Part shown: piece after piece, positions 51,488 to 61,190 of the stretch
Position numbering within the stretch: position 1 is the stretch's first letter
Layout: every line of letters begins with the position of its first letter
From: Jidongwangia harbinensis
GTDB taxonomy: Bacteria; Actinomycetota; Actinomycetes; Mycobacteriales; Micromonosporaceae
Direction: 5' to 3'
Length of the DNA stretch: 64,000 nucleotides
Assembly: GCF_020216025.1 (NCBI RefSeq)
Contig: NZ_JAIWNC010000006.1
Span: 1-64,000, forward strand
Program-made: the position numbers and the translations under genes
Notes under the pieces: generated by a model
What the model was told of the DNA's origin: nothing
The model's database searches: none
The model's input: the letters and a program-made list of their open reading frames with translations, nothing else

Positions 51488-52897
51488 ATGAAACTACGCG
51501 TGACCAGCACCGGAATGCTGGCCGTGGCGCTGGTCGGCGTGATCGCCGCGGTGCCCGGTTCGACCGCCGCGGCCCCGGCCGGCCCGGCCGCCCCGGCGCC
51601 CAGCGCCACCACGACGGTGACGGTGGCGGCGTCCGCCGACACGTTCGTCGCGGCCGACGCGCCGACCCGCAACCACGGCACCGCCGACCACCTCACCGTC
51701 GACCGGACCCCGGCGAAGATCGCCTACCTCTCGTTCGTGCTCTCCGGCCTGACCGCGCCGGTCACCCGCGCCACCCTGCGGCTGCACACCCGCGACACGG
51801 CCAACGCGGCCAGCCCGGCCGGCGGCAAGGTCGCCGCGGTGACCGGCACCGGATGGTCGGAGTCGGCGACGACCTACCGCAACCGCCCGGCCGTCGCGGC
51901 GACCGCGCTCGCCACCGTCGGCCCGGTGAGCCGCAACCGCTGGTACGACCTGGACGTCACCGCGGCCGTGGTCCGCGACGGCACGGTCAGCCTCGCGGTG
52001 CTGCCCACCCACGACGACAGCACCTACTTCGACAGCCGGGACCTCCCCGGACTGGCCCCCCGGCTCGTCGTCACCACGACCGCGCCGTCCACCACCGTCG
52101 ACCCGGTGCTGCTGGCGGCCGGCGACATCGCCGACTGCGCCTCGGCCGGCGACGAGGCCACCGCCGCGCTGCTGGACACGCTCGACGGCACCATCGCCGC
52201 GATCGGCGACACCGCCTATCTGGAGGGCACCGCCGAGCAGTTCGCCCGGTGCTACGCGCCCAGCTGGGGCCGGCACCGGTCGCGGACCCGCCCGGCGGTC
52301 GGCAACCACGAGTACCGCACCCCCGGCGCCGCACCGTACTTCGCCTACTTCGGCGCGGCGGCCGGCGAGCCCGGCAAGGGTTACTACTCCTACGACCTGG
52401 GCCAGTGGCACGTGGTGGTGCTGAACTCCAACTGCACGATCGTGTCCTGCGCGGCCGGTTCGGCCCAGGAACGGTGGCTGCGCGCCGACCTGGCCGCCGA
52501 CACCAGCTCCTGCACGCTGGCGTACTGGCACCACCCGCTGTTCACCTCGGCCACCAACCACAGCGGCGCGACCGCGACCCGCCCGCTGTACCAGGCGCTC
52601 TACGACGACCGGGCGGACCTGGTGCTCACCGGCCACAACCACAACTACGAGCGGTTCGCGCCACTGGACCCGCAGGGCCGGCTGGACACCGGACGGGGCA
52701 TGCGGCAGTTCGTGGTGGGGATGGGCGGCGCGTCCCACTACCCGTTCGGCGCCGTCCACCCGCACAGCGAGGCCCGCAACGCCACCGCCTACGGGATCCT
52801 GCGGCTGACCCTGCGCTCCGGCGGGTACGACTGGCTGTTCGTCCCGGAAGCGGGCCAGAGTTACACCGACGCCGGCTCCGCGGCCTGCCGGTCGTGA
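51488..52897 (+). CDS. Secreted metallophosphoesterase with N-terminal DNRLRE/CBM-like domain
   Basis: 469 residues from ATG 51488. A signal peptide is followed by a DNRLRE-type beta domain at about 50-205 (TVTVAASADTFVAADAPTRN, SRNRWYDLDVTAAVVRDGTV). The calcineurin-like phosphoesterase domain runs from about 215 to the end, with ligands in LLAAGDIADC, IGDTAYLEGT, PAVGNHEYRTPG, LAYWHHPLFTS and VLTGHNHNYERF. Exported and likely binds two metals; possible substrates are phosphoesters or nucleotides. Purple-acid-phosphatase-like by layout. Confidence 0.87.
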   Translation: MKLRVTSTGMLAVALVGVIAAVPGSTAAAPAGPAAPAPSATTTVTVAASADTFVAADAPTRNHGTADHLTVDRTPAKIAYLSFVLSGLTAPVTRATLRLHTRDTANAASPAGGKVAAVTGTGWSESATTYRNRPAVAATALATVGPVSRNRWYDLDVTAAVVRDGTVSLAVLPTHDDSTYFDSRDLPGLAPRLVVTTTAPSTTVDPVLLAAGDIADCASAGDEATAALLDTLDGTIAAIGDTAYLEGTAEQFARCYAPSWGRHRSRTRPAVGNHEYRTPGAAPYFAYFGAAAGEPGKGYYSYDLGQWHVVVLNSNCTIVSCAAGSAQERWLRADLAADTSSCTLAYWHHPLFTSATNHSGATATRPLYQALYDDRADLVLTGHNHNYERFAPLDPQGRLDTGRGMRQFVVGMGGASHYPFGAVHPHSEARNATAYGILRLTLRSGGYDWLFVPEAGQSYTDAGSAACRS

Positions 52898-52908
52898 CCG
52901 CCGGCTGA

Positions 52909-54276
52909 TCAGCTGCGGGCGCGCACCACGCCCACGAGAAGATCGACGAGCAGGAAACCGATCAGCGGTACGCCGAACAGCGGTACCGCCCAGCCGATCG
53001 CGAACACCAGCGGCACCCCGACCACGATCATCCACCCGGGCAGCCGCTGCCACGCACCGGGCGCCGGCGGGGCACCGAACGCGGCCCGCCGGTCGGTGCG
53101 GGTGGGCCGCCGCTGCCACCACATCCGGTACCCCCAGACGATGACGCAGATCAGCCCGACCGCGAGAGCCGCCAGCAGGATCTGGTTGACCACGCCGAAC
53201 AGCACGCCCATGTGCGCCTGCACGCCGAGCTTGCTGAGCTGGGACAGCAACGGCCAGTCGGCGAAGTCGCTGCGCGCCACCACGGTGTCCGTGGCCGGGT
53301 CGACGGCCACCCGGTCGAGCCGCACCGGCCAGGTGTGGTCCACGCCCGCCACGGTCCAGGCCGCACCGGCGGTCTCCGGCACGGTCAGCTCCACCGGACC
53401 GGTGAGCCCGTGGTCGCGGGCCACCCGCCAGACGCCGTCGGCGGCCGCCGGGTCCGCCGCGGCCGCCGCGTCCGCCGGGCCACCGCCACCGTGGTGCGCC
53501 TCGGCGGACACCGAGGTCGACAGCTCCGGGCTGTGCGCGTCCCACGCGTCCAGCACGTCGGTGAAGTTGCCGCCGGCGTACCGCGACCAGGTCAGCCCGG
53601 TGGCGGACAGAATGAGCAGGCCGAGCGCCAGCCACAGGCCGGTGGAGGCGTGGAAGCTGCGGGTCCGGCGTACCCCCTTCTTCGCGGACAGCTCCGGGGC
53701 GAGCAGCCGGCGGCCGCGGGCGCGGCGCCACCACAGCGCGATCCCACCCAGCGCGAGCACCCACAGCCAGCTGGCGGCGAACTCGGAGTAGTGCCGGCCC
53801 ACCACGCCCAGGTGCAGGTTACGGTGCAGATCGTCGAGCCAGGTCACCGCCGGGGTCGAGCCGAACCAGGTGGTGAGCGTGCCCCGGACGGAGCCACGGT
53901 ACGGATCCACGTACACGGTGTGCTGCTTCTCGCCCAGCTCCGGCAGGTCGAACACCACCCGGGTGGTGGCGTCGCCCTGCCCCGGCTGGACCGCCGACAG
54001 GGTGCCCTCGGGGTGGGCGGCCCGCGCCGCGGCGATCTGCTCGGCGAGCGGCAGCGCGGTGCGGCCGTCGGCCGCGACGGTGAGCTGATCGCCGTAGCGG
54101 ATCGCGTCGACCTGCGGCGCGACCGTGTACAGCAGGCCGGTGACCGCGGCGATCAGCAGGAACGGCGCGACCAGCACGCCGGCGTAGAAGTGCAGGCGCA
54201 GCAGCAGCGCGCCGAGCGACGACGGTCTTCTGGCCGGCGGGGCGGGGGCGGCCGGGGCGGCTTCGGTGACGGACAT
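52909..54276 (-). CDS. PepSY-associated membrane protein (PiuB-like)
   Basis: 455 residues. Four main helices (LHFYAGVLVAPFLLIAAVTG, WLWVLALGGIALWW, LWLALGLLILSATGLTW, ILLAALAVGLICVIVWGYRM) and two PepSY-type segments outside the membrane. RLHFYAG and DLHRNLHLGVVGRHYSEFAA hold histidines that could ligate heme or metal, and SFHASTGLW is typical. PepSY_TM proteins are often iron-regulated and linked to siderophore-iron reduction. No siderophore gene is nearby. A His/Gly/Ala loop (HHGGGGPADAAAAADP) is an unusual insert. Confidence 0.85.
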   Translation of the reverse strand: MSVTEAAPAAPAPPARRPSSLGALLLRLHFYAGVLVAPFLLIAAVTGLLYTVAPQVDAIRYGDQLTVAADGRTALPLAEQIAAARAAHPEGTLSAVQPGQGDATTRVVFDLPELGEKQHTVYVDPYRGSVRGTLTTWFGSTPAVTWLDDLHRNLHLGVVGRHYSEFAASWLWVLALGGIALWWRRARGRRLLAPELSAKKGVRRTRSFHASTGLWLALGLLILSATGLTWSRYAGGNFTDVLDAWDAHSPELSTSVSAEAHHGGGGPADAAAAADPAAADGVWRVARDHGLTGPVELTVPETAGAAWTVAGVDHTWPVRLDRVAVDPATDTVVARSDFADWPLLSQLSKLGVQAHMGVLFGVVNQILLAALAVGLICVIVWGYRMWWQRRPTRTDRRAAFGAPPAPGAWQRLPGWMIVVGVPLVFAIGWAVPLFGVPLIGFLLVDLLVGVVRARS

Positions 54277-54474
54277 CGGGGATCCTCTGCGTTCGGGGCG
54301 CGGGGGCGTTCGTCACATCAGTCGATCCAGCGGCCGGACAAGTTCCCGGCAATCGGCAAGGCGAAGGTGCAGCCGAAGGTGCAAGCGCGCCCGATCGGGT
54401 TGCCAGGACGTGCGGGCACTTGCCACGCTCGGAGCGACGTACGTCCGCACGCCCGAGCCGGAGGCCCGCCAGCA

Positions 54475-57400
54475 GTGACCGCGCCCGCCCGTGTCCGCTC
54501 GGACGAGCCGCAGGCCGCCGAGCCGGTCCGGGTCGCGCCCACGCGGGAAACCGCGGCGCCGTCCGCCCCGACCGTGGCGCCGTCCGGCAACACTGCCGTG
54601 CAACGCCTCGCCGCCGGCGACGGGCCACCGGCCGCCGCCCCCGGTGCGCTGTCCGCCGGCGGGTCGGCGGCGCTGCACCGGTGGCATGCCGGGCGGTCCC
54701 CGGTGCAGGCCAAGTGGACGGTCAGCCGGCCCGGTGACCCGCTGGAGCGCGAGGCGGACGCGGTCGCCGCCCGGTTCTCGTCCGGGTCCGTCCCGGAGGC
54801 GCCCGGCACCGCCCCGGCGGCGTCCGTGTCGCGCGCCGCACGGCAGCCGGCGGCCGGCGGCGCGGTCCCGCCCGGCGACCCCGCGGGTGCCGCGGCGCCG
54901 CCGTCGGTGGAGGCCGCGATCCGCAACCCCGGCCCGGGTACGCCGATCCCGGAGCACGTGCGGGCGCCGCTGGAGAGTTACCTCGGGGTGAGCCTCGCCG
55001 AGGTGCCGGTGCACACGTCGGAGACGGCGCGCGCCGCGGCCGCGGACATCGGCGCCCGGGCGTTCACCGCCGGCGGGCACATCTTCCTCGGACCGGGGGA
55101 GTCGGCCGGGGATCTGCCGCTGATGGCGCACGAGGCGACACACGTGGTCCAGCAGCAGGCGGTGCAGATCTACCGGGAGACGCTGTTCCGGGCCACCGAC
55201 GACTTCATCCCCGACTTCATCCTCGACGCGGTCCGCGAGTACGCCCACGACGTGCCCGGCTATCCGATGCTCACGGTCGCCGTCGGCTACGACCCGATCA
55301 GCGACCGGGACGTGCCGCGTACCCCGGAGAACCTGGTCCGCGGCGCGCTGAGCATCGTGCCGTTCGGCAACCAGATCGCCGACCGGCTGCTCGAGCTGGG
55401 GGTGCTGCACGAGGCGTACCGGATCGTCGACGGCGGCCTCACCGCGCACAACCTGACGCTGGCCCGCCTGCAGCGGGAGATCGACCAGGCCTGGGACGAG
55501 CTGTCCGTCACCGAGGGCATCGGCGGCAACCTGGCGATCATCACCCGGCACGTGGACGCGGTCTACCAGGACGCGCTCGCGTTCGTCCGGTCCATCATCG
55601 ACGCGGTCGTGCAGCTGATCCGGGAGGCGGCGGTCGACCTGGCCGAGACCTTCCTGGTCGGCACTCCGGTGTGGAGCCTGGCGAAGAAGGTGCTGCATCA
55701 CGACCCGCTGCGCGGCACGCCGGTCGAGGCCAGCACGGTCGAGATCCTCACCGACTTCCTGACGCTGATCGGTCAGGAGCAGCGGCTGGCGCAGATGCAG
55801 GAACGCGGGACGCTGCAGAAGACCGCCGACTGGCTGGACCAGCAGGTGCCGCGGTTCCTGTCGCTGCTCTCCGAACTCGGCGCGCTGTTCGCGGCCGGCT
55901 GGGCGGCGATCCAGCCGCAGAACCTGGCCAACCTGCCGGCCAACCTGCAGGCCCTGGCGCGCGACGCGGTCGGGCTGGTGCAACGGGTCGGCGCGTTCGC
56001 CACCGACGTCATCGCCACGGTGCTGCGCCTGGTCAAGGACGCGCTGCTCGGCTGGCTCAGCGAGCACGCCCACCACCTGCACGGGTTCCGGCTGCTGACC
56101 GTGGTGCTCGGGCGCAACCCGTTCACCGGCGAGTCGGTGCCGCGTACCGCGGAGAACCTGATCGGCGGCTTCATCGCGCTCATGCCGGGCGGCGAGGCGA
56201 CGTACGCCCAGCTCGCCGAGTCCGGCGTGATCGCGCAGGCCGGCGCGCAGATCGAGGGCGCGATCGGCCGGCTCGGCATCTCCTGGGACCTGATCGTCAA
56301 CACGTTCCGCGGGGTCTGGGACAGCCTCACCCTCGACGACCTGCTCGCGCCGGTGGCCGCGTTCGAACGCATCCTGGCCCGCTTCGGCGAACCGCTGGGC
56401 CGGATCGTGCAGTTCGTCGGCGAGGTCGTCAAGGTCGTCATCACGCTGATCCTGCAGCTGATGAACTTCCCGTCCGACCTGGTCGGCAGCATCCTCGGCA
56501 ACGCGATGTCGGCCATCGACGACATCACCGCCGACCCGGTCGGCTTCCTGGTCAACATGATGCAGGCGCTCAAGTCCGGGCTGTCCGCGTTCTTCGACAA
56601 GATCCTGAGCTACCTGCTGCAGGGCCTGACCGACTGGCTGTTCCGCGGCCTCGGCGGGCTCGGCATCCAGCGCCCCGCCGACCTGTCGCTCGAATCGATC
56701 CTGGGCATGGTCCTGCAGGTCCTCGGCATCACCGCGGAAACCCTGTGGCAGAAGCTGGGCGAGCAGATCGGCGCCGAGAACGTGGCCCGGGTCCGCGGCG
56801 CGGTGGACACCCTCACCGGCGCCTGGGGCTTCGTCAAGGACGTCCAGGAACGCGGCCTCGTGGCCATCTGGGAACACGTCTCCGACCAGCTCGGCAACCT
56901 GTGGGACACGCTGATCGGGATGGCCCGCGACTGGATCGTCACGGAGATCGTGGAGAAGGTCACCGCCCGGCTGCTCTCGATGCTCGACCCGACCGGCGTG
57001 ATGGCCGTGGTGAACAGCTTCGTGGCGTTCTTCAACGCGATCCAGTCCGCCATCGAGTACCTCCGCGACATCCTGCAGATCGTCGACCGGTACGTCTCCA
57101 CCCTCGCCGCGGTCGCCAAGGGCAACATTCAGCCCGGCGCGCAGATGCTCGAACAGGGACTCGCCCAGGCGGTGCCGGTGGCCATCGGGTTCCTGGCCAA
57201 CCAGGTCGGCATCGGCAACGTCCCGGAGAAGGTCGTGGAGATCATCGGCGGTCTCCGGCAACTCGTCGACCAGGCCCTGGACTGGCTGTTCGAGCAGGCG
57301 ATGCGGCTCGGCCAGGCCGCGCTGACGGCACTCCGCGGCGGCGCCGGTGCCACCGGCCCGAACGCGCCGCCGGCCGCCGGCGTCCAGCAGGACCCGAACG

Positions 57401-58278
57401 CGCACCCGGTGCCCGGCGGCCCCCTCACGCCCGCCGAACTGGAGCTGCACATGGCGCTGGTGCGCGCTGCCGTGGGCCGCCTGCAGCAGCCCACGCCCGG
57501 TCCGTACCGGCAGGTCCGGGCGCGCAAGGAACAGGACGCCCGGACCCTGGAGACCGAGGCGCAGCCGCAGCTGCGGCCGGGAATCCGGCTGTCCGTGCTG
57601 TTTCCCGAGCAGACCGGCCGCACGGTCACCCCGCAGATCCACTTTCAGGTGCGGGTGGCGCCGAACACCACCGAGGCCGACGGCGACATCCCCCTCGGCG
57701 GATCCGGTGCCGTGCCGCCGGAGGTGGAGCCGCCGCAGAACTTCTACCACGGCAGCGACAAGGGCACCGCGGAGACGTTGGTCCGCGGCGTGCGGGTGGA
57801 CGCCCGGGGCGGCGGCGAGTTCGGCGCCGGCTTCTACACGTTCGCCGCGCAGGCGCCCGCCGAGCGGGCGGCCGAGCAGTACACCCGGGCCCGCGGCGGC
57901 TTCACCGAGTGGGGCGTGGTGGAGTTCAGCATCCCGATCGCCGCGCTGCAGGCCGCCGGCCTGCTGGAGTCCATCCTCGGCCTGTCCGGCAGCGAGTACG
58001 TGCTGGTGTTCCCGGACCGGCGCACGTCGGTCGACGTCCGATACCCTGACGACATCGCGCCCGACGTGACACGCTCGATGAGCTGGGAAGAGTTCCGCGA
58101 CGAGAACCGCAGGCTCGGGGGACACGTGAGCTGGCCCTATGACCTCATCATCGGCCCGTTGAGCGGCACCATCCAGGGCCACCGCAACGTCAACCAGTTC
58201 AGCTTCAACGACCAGGGCCTGACCGCGCTCAACGACCGCCGGGTCCGCCGGGCGCTGGTCGCCGAAGGCAGCGTGTGA
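54475..58278 (+). CDS. eCIS-core (DUF4157) protein with ART-like C-terminal toxin domain
   Basis: 1267 residues from GTG 54475 with GGAGG 10 nt upstream. A disordered N-terminus precedes the eCIS core/DUF4157 domain at about 80-230: RPGDPLEREADAVAARFSSG, VPVHTSETARAAAADIGARA, then the zincin motif MAHEATHVVQQQ (H219, E220, H223). A long helical body at about 230-950 includes two copies of a module (GYPMLTVAVGYDPISDRDVP and GFRLLTVVLGRNPFTGESVP). The C-terminal 175 residues resemble a DUF3990-like ADP-ribosyltransferase: FYHGS (H1092), GGEFGAGFYTFA, PYDLIIGPLSG and NQFSFNDQGLTAL. Probably an effector loaded by a contractile injection system encoded elsewhere. The start of the HEAT gene overlaps its stop. 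Confidence 0.85.
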   Translation: MTAPARVRSDEPQAAEPVRVAPTRETAAPSAPTVAPSGNTAVQRLAAGDGPPAAAPGALSAGGSAALHRWHAGRSPVQAKWTVSRPGDPLEREADAVAARFSSGSVPEAPGTAPAASVSRAARQPAAGGAVPPGDPAGAAAPPSVEAAIRNPGPGTPIPEHVRAPLESYLGVSLAEVPVHTSETARAAAADIGARAFTAGGHIFLGPGESAGDLPLMAHEATHVVQQQAVQIYRETLFRATDDFIPDFILDAVREYAHDVPGYPMLTVAVGYDPISDRDVPRTPENLVRGALSIVPFGNQIADRLLELGVLHEAYRIVDGGLTAHNLTLARLQREIDQAWDELSVTEGIGGNLAIITRHVDAVYQDALAFVRSIIDAVVQLIREAAVDLAETFLVGTPVWSLAKKVLHHDPLRGTPVEASTVEILTDFLTLIGQEQRLAQMQERGTLQKTADWLDQQVPRFLSLLSELGALFAAGWAAIQPQNLANLPANLQALARDAVGLVQRVGAFATDVIATVLRLVKDALLGWLSEHAHHLHGFRLLTVVLGRNPFTGESVPRTAENLIGGFIALMPGGEATYAQLAESGVIAQAGAQIEGAIGRLGISWDLIVNTFRGVWDSLTLDDLLAPVAAFERILARFGEPLGRIVQFVGEVVKVVITLILQLMNFPSDLVGSILGNAMSAIDDITADPVGFLVNMMQALKSGLSAFFDKILSYLLQGLTDWLFRGLGGLGIQRPADLSLESILGMVLQVLGITAETLWQKLGEQIGAENVARVRGAVDTLTGAWGFVKDVQERGLVAIWEHVSDQLGNLWDTLIGMARDWIVTEIVEKVTARLLSMLDPTGVMAVVNSFVAFFNAIQSAIEYLRDILQIVDRYVSTLAAVAKGNIQPGAQMLEQGLAQAVPVAIGFLANQVGIGNVPEKVVEIIGGLRQLVDQALDWLFEQAMRLGQAALTALRGGAGATGPNAPPAAGVQQDPNAHPVPGGPLTPAELELHMALVRAAVGRLQQPTPGPYRQVRARKEQDARTLETEAQPQLRPGIRLSVLFPEQTGRTVTPQIHFQVRVAPNTTEADGDIPLGGSGAVPPEVEPPQNFYHGSDKGTAETLVRGVRVDARGGGEFGAGFYTFAAQAPAERAAEQYTRARGGFTEWGVVEFSIPIAALQAAGLLESILGLSGSEYVLVFPDRRTSVDVRYPDDIAPDVTRSMSWEEFRDENRRLGGHVSWPYDLIIGPLSGTIQGHRNVNQFSFNDQGLTALNDRRVRRALVAEGSV

Positions 58279-60071
58279 TGAGCGACGACCTCGACCTCCG
58301 GGCACCGACCGGCGACCTGCTGCGTGCGCTGGCGGCCAGCGGCACCGGTGGCATCGCCGCCGCACTGCAGGAACTGCGGACCCGGCCCGACCTGCCGGAC
58401 GCCGCCCGGGAACTCCTCGACGGCGGCACCCGCGACGAGAAGACGATGGCGCTGATCGCGCTGCGCGGCACCACCGGCCCGGAGATCCTGCCGGTCGCCC
58501 GCGCCGGGCTGCGCGACCCCGACCCGCGCGTCCGGGCGCTCGCCGTGCAGGTGCTGGGTGCGCTGGGCGACGAGGCCGCCGGCGATCTCGCGACCGCGCT
58601 GGGCGACCCCGACCCGCAGGTGGTGATCCGGGCCGTCGACGCGCTGCCCGACGCGGAGGCCGTACCGGATCTGTTGCGCCGTCTGATCGTCGCACCGGAG
58701 GAGGCGCAGCGGACGGCCGCGGTCGAGCTGATCGGCCGGCACCGGGTCGGCGCGCTGCGGATCGACCTGCTGGCCCGGCTGGGCGACCCGTCTACCCGGG
58801 TGCGGGCCCGGGCCGCGACCGCGCTGCAGGCGCTGGGCGTCGCGGCGACCGACGATCTGGCCGGAATGCTGGCCGACCCGGACCCGGAGGTCCGCGAAGG
58901 TGCGCTGGGCGCGCTGGTGGAACGGCCGGACACGCACACCGTGGAGGCGGTGGTGCAGCTGCTCACCGACCCGTCGTCCCGGGTGCGGAAGCTCGCGCTG
59001 CAGACCCTGGAACGGTGGAACGTGCGCCGGTGCGGCGCCGTGGCCCGCCTGCTGGACGACCCGGAACCGGCGGTACGCGAGGCCGCGGTCCGCACCCTGG
59101 CCACACTGGGCTGCGTGGACGAGGCCGGCCGCCTGCGCGCCATCGCCCGCGACGACGGCGACGACCGGCTCCGCGCCCACGCCGTCCGGGCCCTGATCGA
59201 CCTGGGACCGGCCGAACTCGCCCCGGTGCTGCCCGGCCTGCTGCGCGACCCCAGCCCGCTGGTCCGGGCGCTGGCCGCGCGCAGCGTCCCGGCCTCGGCC
59301 GGCGCCGACCTGGCCGCCCGCCTGGCCGAGCTGCTGGCCGGCGATCCCGAACCGCACGTGCGCAGCGCGGCCGCCACGAGCCTCGCGCAGGCCGGCGGGG
59401 CGGCGGCGGAGCCGCTCGCCGCGGCCCTGCGCACCGACCCCGACCCGGGCGTCCGGCTCGCCGCGGTGCGCGGACTCGCCGCCCTCCCGGACCAGGCCCC
59501 GGCCGGTTCTGCTGGGTTGGACGGTGCCGATCCGAGGGTCTCGGCCGGCCTCGCCGCGTTGGACGATGCCGATCCGCGGGTCCGGCTGGCCGCCGTCACC
59601 TGGCTCGGCACCGGGGACGCACCGCAGGTCACCGAACGCCTGCTCCGGCTCGCCGCCGAGGAGGCCGACGAGGAGGTGCGCGCCGCCCTGTTGCCGGCGC
59701 TGGCAGCGGCTGACGACGCCATCGCGGCCAGGCTGCGCGCGGCGGAACCGGCCCGGCCGCTCTTCGACCCCGGCGGCGACGACCTGACGTTCACCACCTG
59801 GCTGCGCGACCTCGACTGGTATCCGGTCTCCGCGGGCCTCACCTTCTACAACACCGGCACGCTGCGGGTCTTCACCCCGGACGACGGCCGGACATACCGG
59901 TACGAGGTCTCCGACGGCGTGCTGGTCGTGCACGACGGCGATGACGTGTTGCTCCGGAGCGCGTTCACGGTGAGCCGCGAGAGCGGGCGGTACCGGCTGG
60001 CCCTCACCGACGGCGGACCCCCGGTGGACCCGTCGACCGGCCCGATCCAGTTCATCTGCCCGATCCGGTGA
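58278..60071 (+). CDS. HEAT-repeat protein coupled to the eCIS/ART protein
   Basis: 597 residues from ATG 58278, coupled by TGATG to the preceding effector gene. About a dozen HEAT-like units run through most of the protein, many with the same core (DPDPRVRALAVQVLGALGDE, DPDPEVREGALGALVER, DDPEPAVREAAVRTLATLG, DPEPHVRSAAATSLAQAGG). A distinct C-terminal beta-type domain follows from about residue 500 (WLRDLDWYPVSAGLTFYNTG, YRYEVSDGVLVVHDGDDV). No catalytic motif seen. The tight coupling suggests a partner of the upstream protein: immunity factor, chaperone or loading adaptor. None of these roles has been shown. Confidence 0.85.
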   Translation: MSDDLDLRAPTGDLLRALAASGTGGIAAALQELRTRPDLPDAARELLDGGTRDEKTMALIALRGTTGPEILPVARAGLRDPDPRVRALAVQVLGALGDEAAGDLATALGDPDPQVVIRAVDALPDAEAVPDLLRRLIVAPEEAQRTAAVELIGRHRVGALRIDLLARLGDPSTRVRARAATALQALGVAATDDLAGMLADPDPEVREGALGALVERPDTHTVEAVVQLLTDPSSRVRKLALQTLERWNVRRCGAVARLLDDPEPAVREAAVRTLATLGCVDEAGRLRAIARDDGDDRLRAHAVRALIDLGPAELAPVLPGLLRDPSPLVRALAARSVPASAGADLAARLAELLAGDPEPHVRSAAATSLAQAGGAAAEPLAAALRTDPDPGVRLAAVRGLAALPDQAPAGSAGLDGADPRVSAGLAALDDADPRVRLAAVTWLGTGDAPQVTERLLRLAAEEADEEVRAALLPALAAADDAIAARLRAAEPARPLFDPGGDDLTFTTWLRDLDWYPVSAGLTFYNTGTLRVFTPDDGRTYRYEVSDGVLVVHDGDDVLLRSAFTVSRESGRYRLALTDGGPPVDPSTGPIQFICPIR

Positions 60072-60251
60072 CCGCGATCCGGGCGCGGCCGATCCGAGCG
60101 ACGCCCGGCCCGTCCACCGAGACTGGTGCCGGGCTGTCCGCCGGCTGTCCAGTGAGGACGGTGTCGGGCCGTTCCGCGAGTTGGTCGGGTTTGCGGATGG
60201 TGCCAGGGCGCTTCGTGGCGGTCAGCGCGGTGCCGGTCGGGCTGGCCGTTG

Positions 60252-60430
60252 CCGTCTACTGAGGACGGCGTTCGGCCGTCCGCGTGCCGGTCGGATTTCG
60301 TTGTCCGTCTACTGAGGGCGATGTCCGGCCGTCCGTGAGCCGGTCGGGTTCCGTTGTCCGTCTTCTGAGGGCGATGTCCGGCGTCCGTGAGCCGGTCGGG
60401 TTCTGCGGACGGTGGTCGCTGTCTGTTGCT
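60252..60430. repeat. 53-bp tandem repeat, about three copies plus degenerate flanks
   Basis: Units start with CCGTCTACTGAGG-type sequence at 60252, 60305 and 60358, exactly 53 bp apart, each continuing with a CGGCCGTCCG...GCCGGTCGG pattern. More diverged copies occur to the left (from about 60112) and right (60430). Part of the 1.1-kb gene-free region 60072-61190. No ribosome site or coding bias supports the small frames there. Confidence 0.7.
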
Positions 60431-60633
60431 CGTCTACCGAGGACGGTGTCGGGCCGCCCTCGGGGCAGCGCGGCCTGGAAGACGGACGCCGTGCAGCGGG
60501 TCGGGTTCCGGATACGTCGGCTCGTTGCCTGGACGATTGCGGCGCAGGCGCGAAGGCCACCTTTCGGTCAACGCCGACGGGGGCGGGGGCGAACCGGCGG
60601 CGCGTCCTGTCCGGTGTGCGGCTTTCGAGGGGT

Positions 60634-60740
60634 AGATCTTGGAGGCCAGGGCAGACCTTGGCGCGAAAACGCCCCTCCAGGGGCCGTCCGCCTCCAAGAT
60701 CCGGCCCAGGCTCCAAGATCCGGCCCAGGCTCCAAGATCT
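60634..60740. repeat. CTCCAAGATC repeat cluster with an inverted copy
   Basis: CTCCAAGATCCGGCCCAGG occurs twice in tandem (60692-60710 and 60711-60729), followed by a third start CTCCAAGATCT (60730-60740). An exact inverted copy AGATCTTGGAG lies at 60634-60644, so the ends could form a large stem. Possibly one instance of a dispersed intergenic repeat family of this genome. Beyond it, 60741-61190 holds nothing I can recognise. Confidence 0.6.
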
Positions 60741-61190
60741 GTCAAGTGCGATGTCAAGCGGTGACTGCGTCGGGTCCGAGGAATGGGGTGGACCTGCGCA
60801 TCGTGGCCGGCGGCGTCTGCCCGCACCGCAGCCACGTGGGCTCTGAGCGCCATGCGGCATCCCTGAGCTTGTGGACTGAGGATCGACCACAACTGCACGA
60901 CATCGACCTCCCGCCTCCGATCGAGTGCGCGATTCGCCCCCTTCCGCACGGCACTCACCGCCGGCTCGGGCGTGGTGTGTTGAGGTGTGGTGTGGTGCTT
61001 GCCAGACCTCCACACGCTCCGCCGTCCCCCTGACTGGCGTGCCTAGAAGTGGTGCGGCCGCACCTGAAAACCACACGCACTCAGCGCGAGCCGCGCCAGG
61101 CCCGGCCCGCACGCGGCGACGCAAACGCCAGAAAACCGGATGCAGCGGGCGGTCTCCCGGTTTGACCGTCTCGCCCACTAACCTGTTCGG

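Noticed and set aside
54313..58695. 1460-residue minus-strand open frame opposite the eCIS protein
   Set aside because: Composition and period follow the plus-strand codons. The plus frame shows clear families; this one shows none.
60252..60430. Possible CRISPR array
   Set aside because: Units are 53 bp, directly adjacent and diverging, with no unique spacers of constant length, and no cas genes are near.
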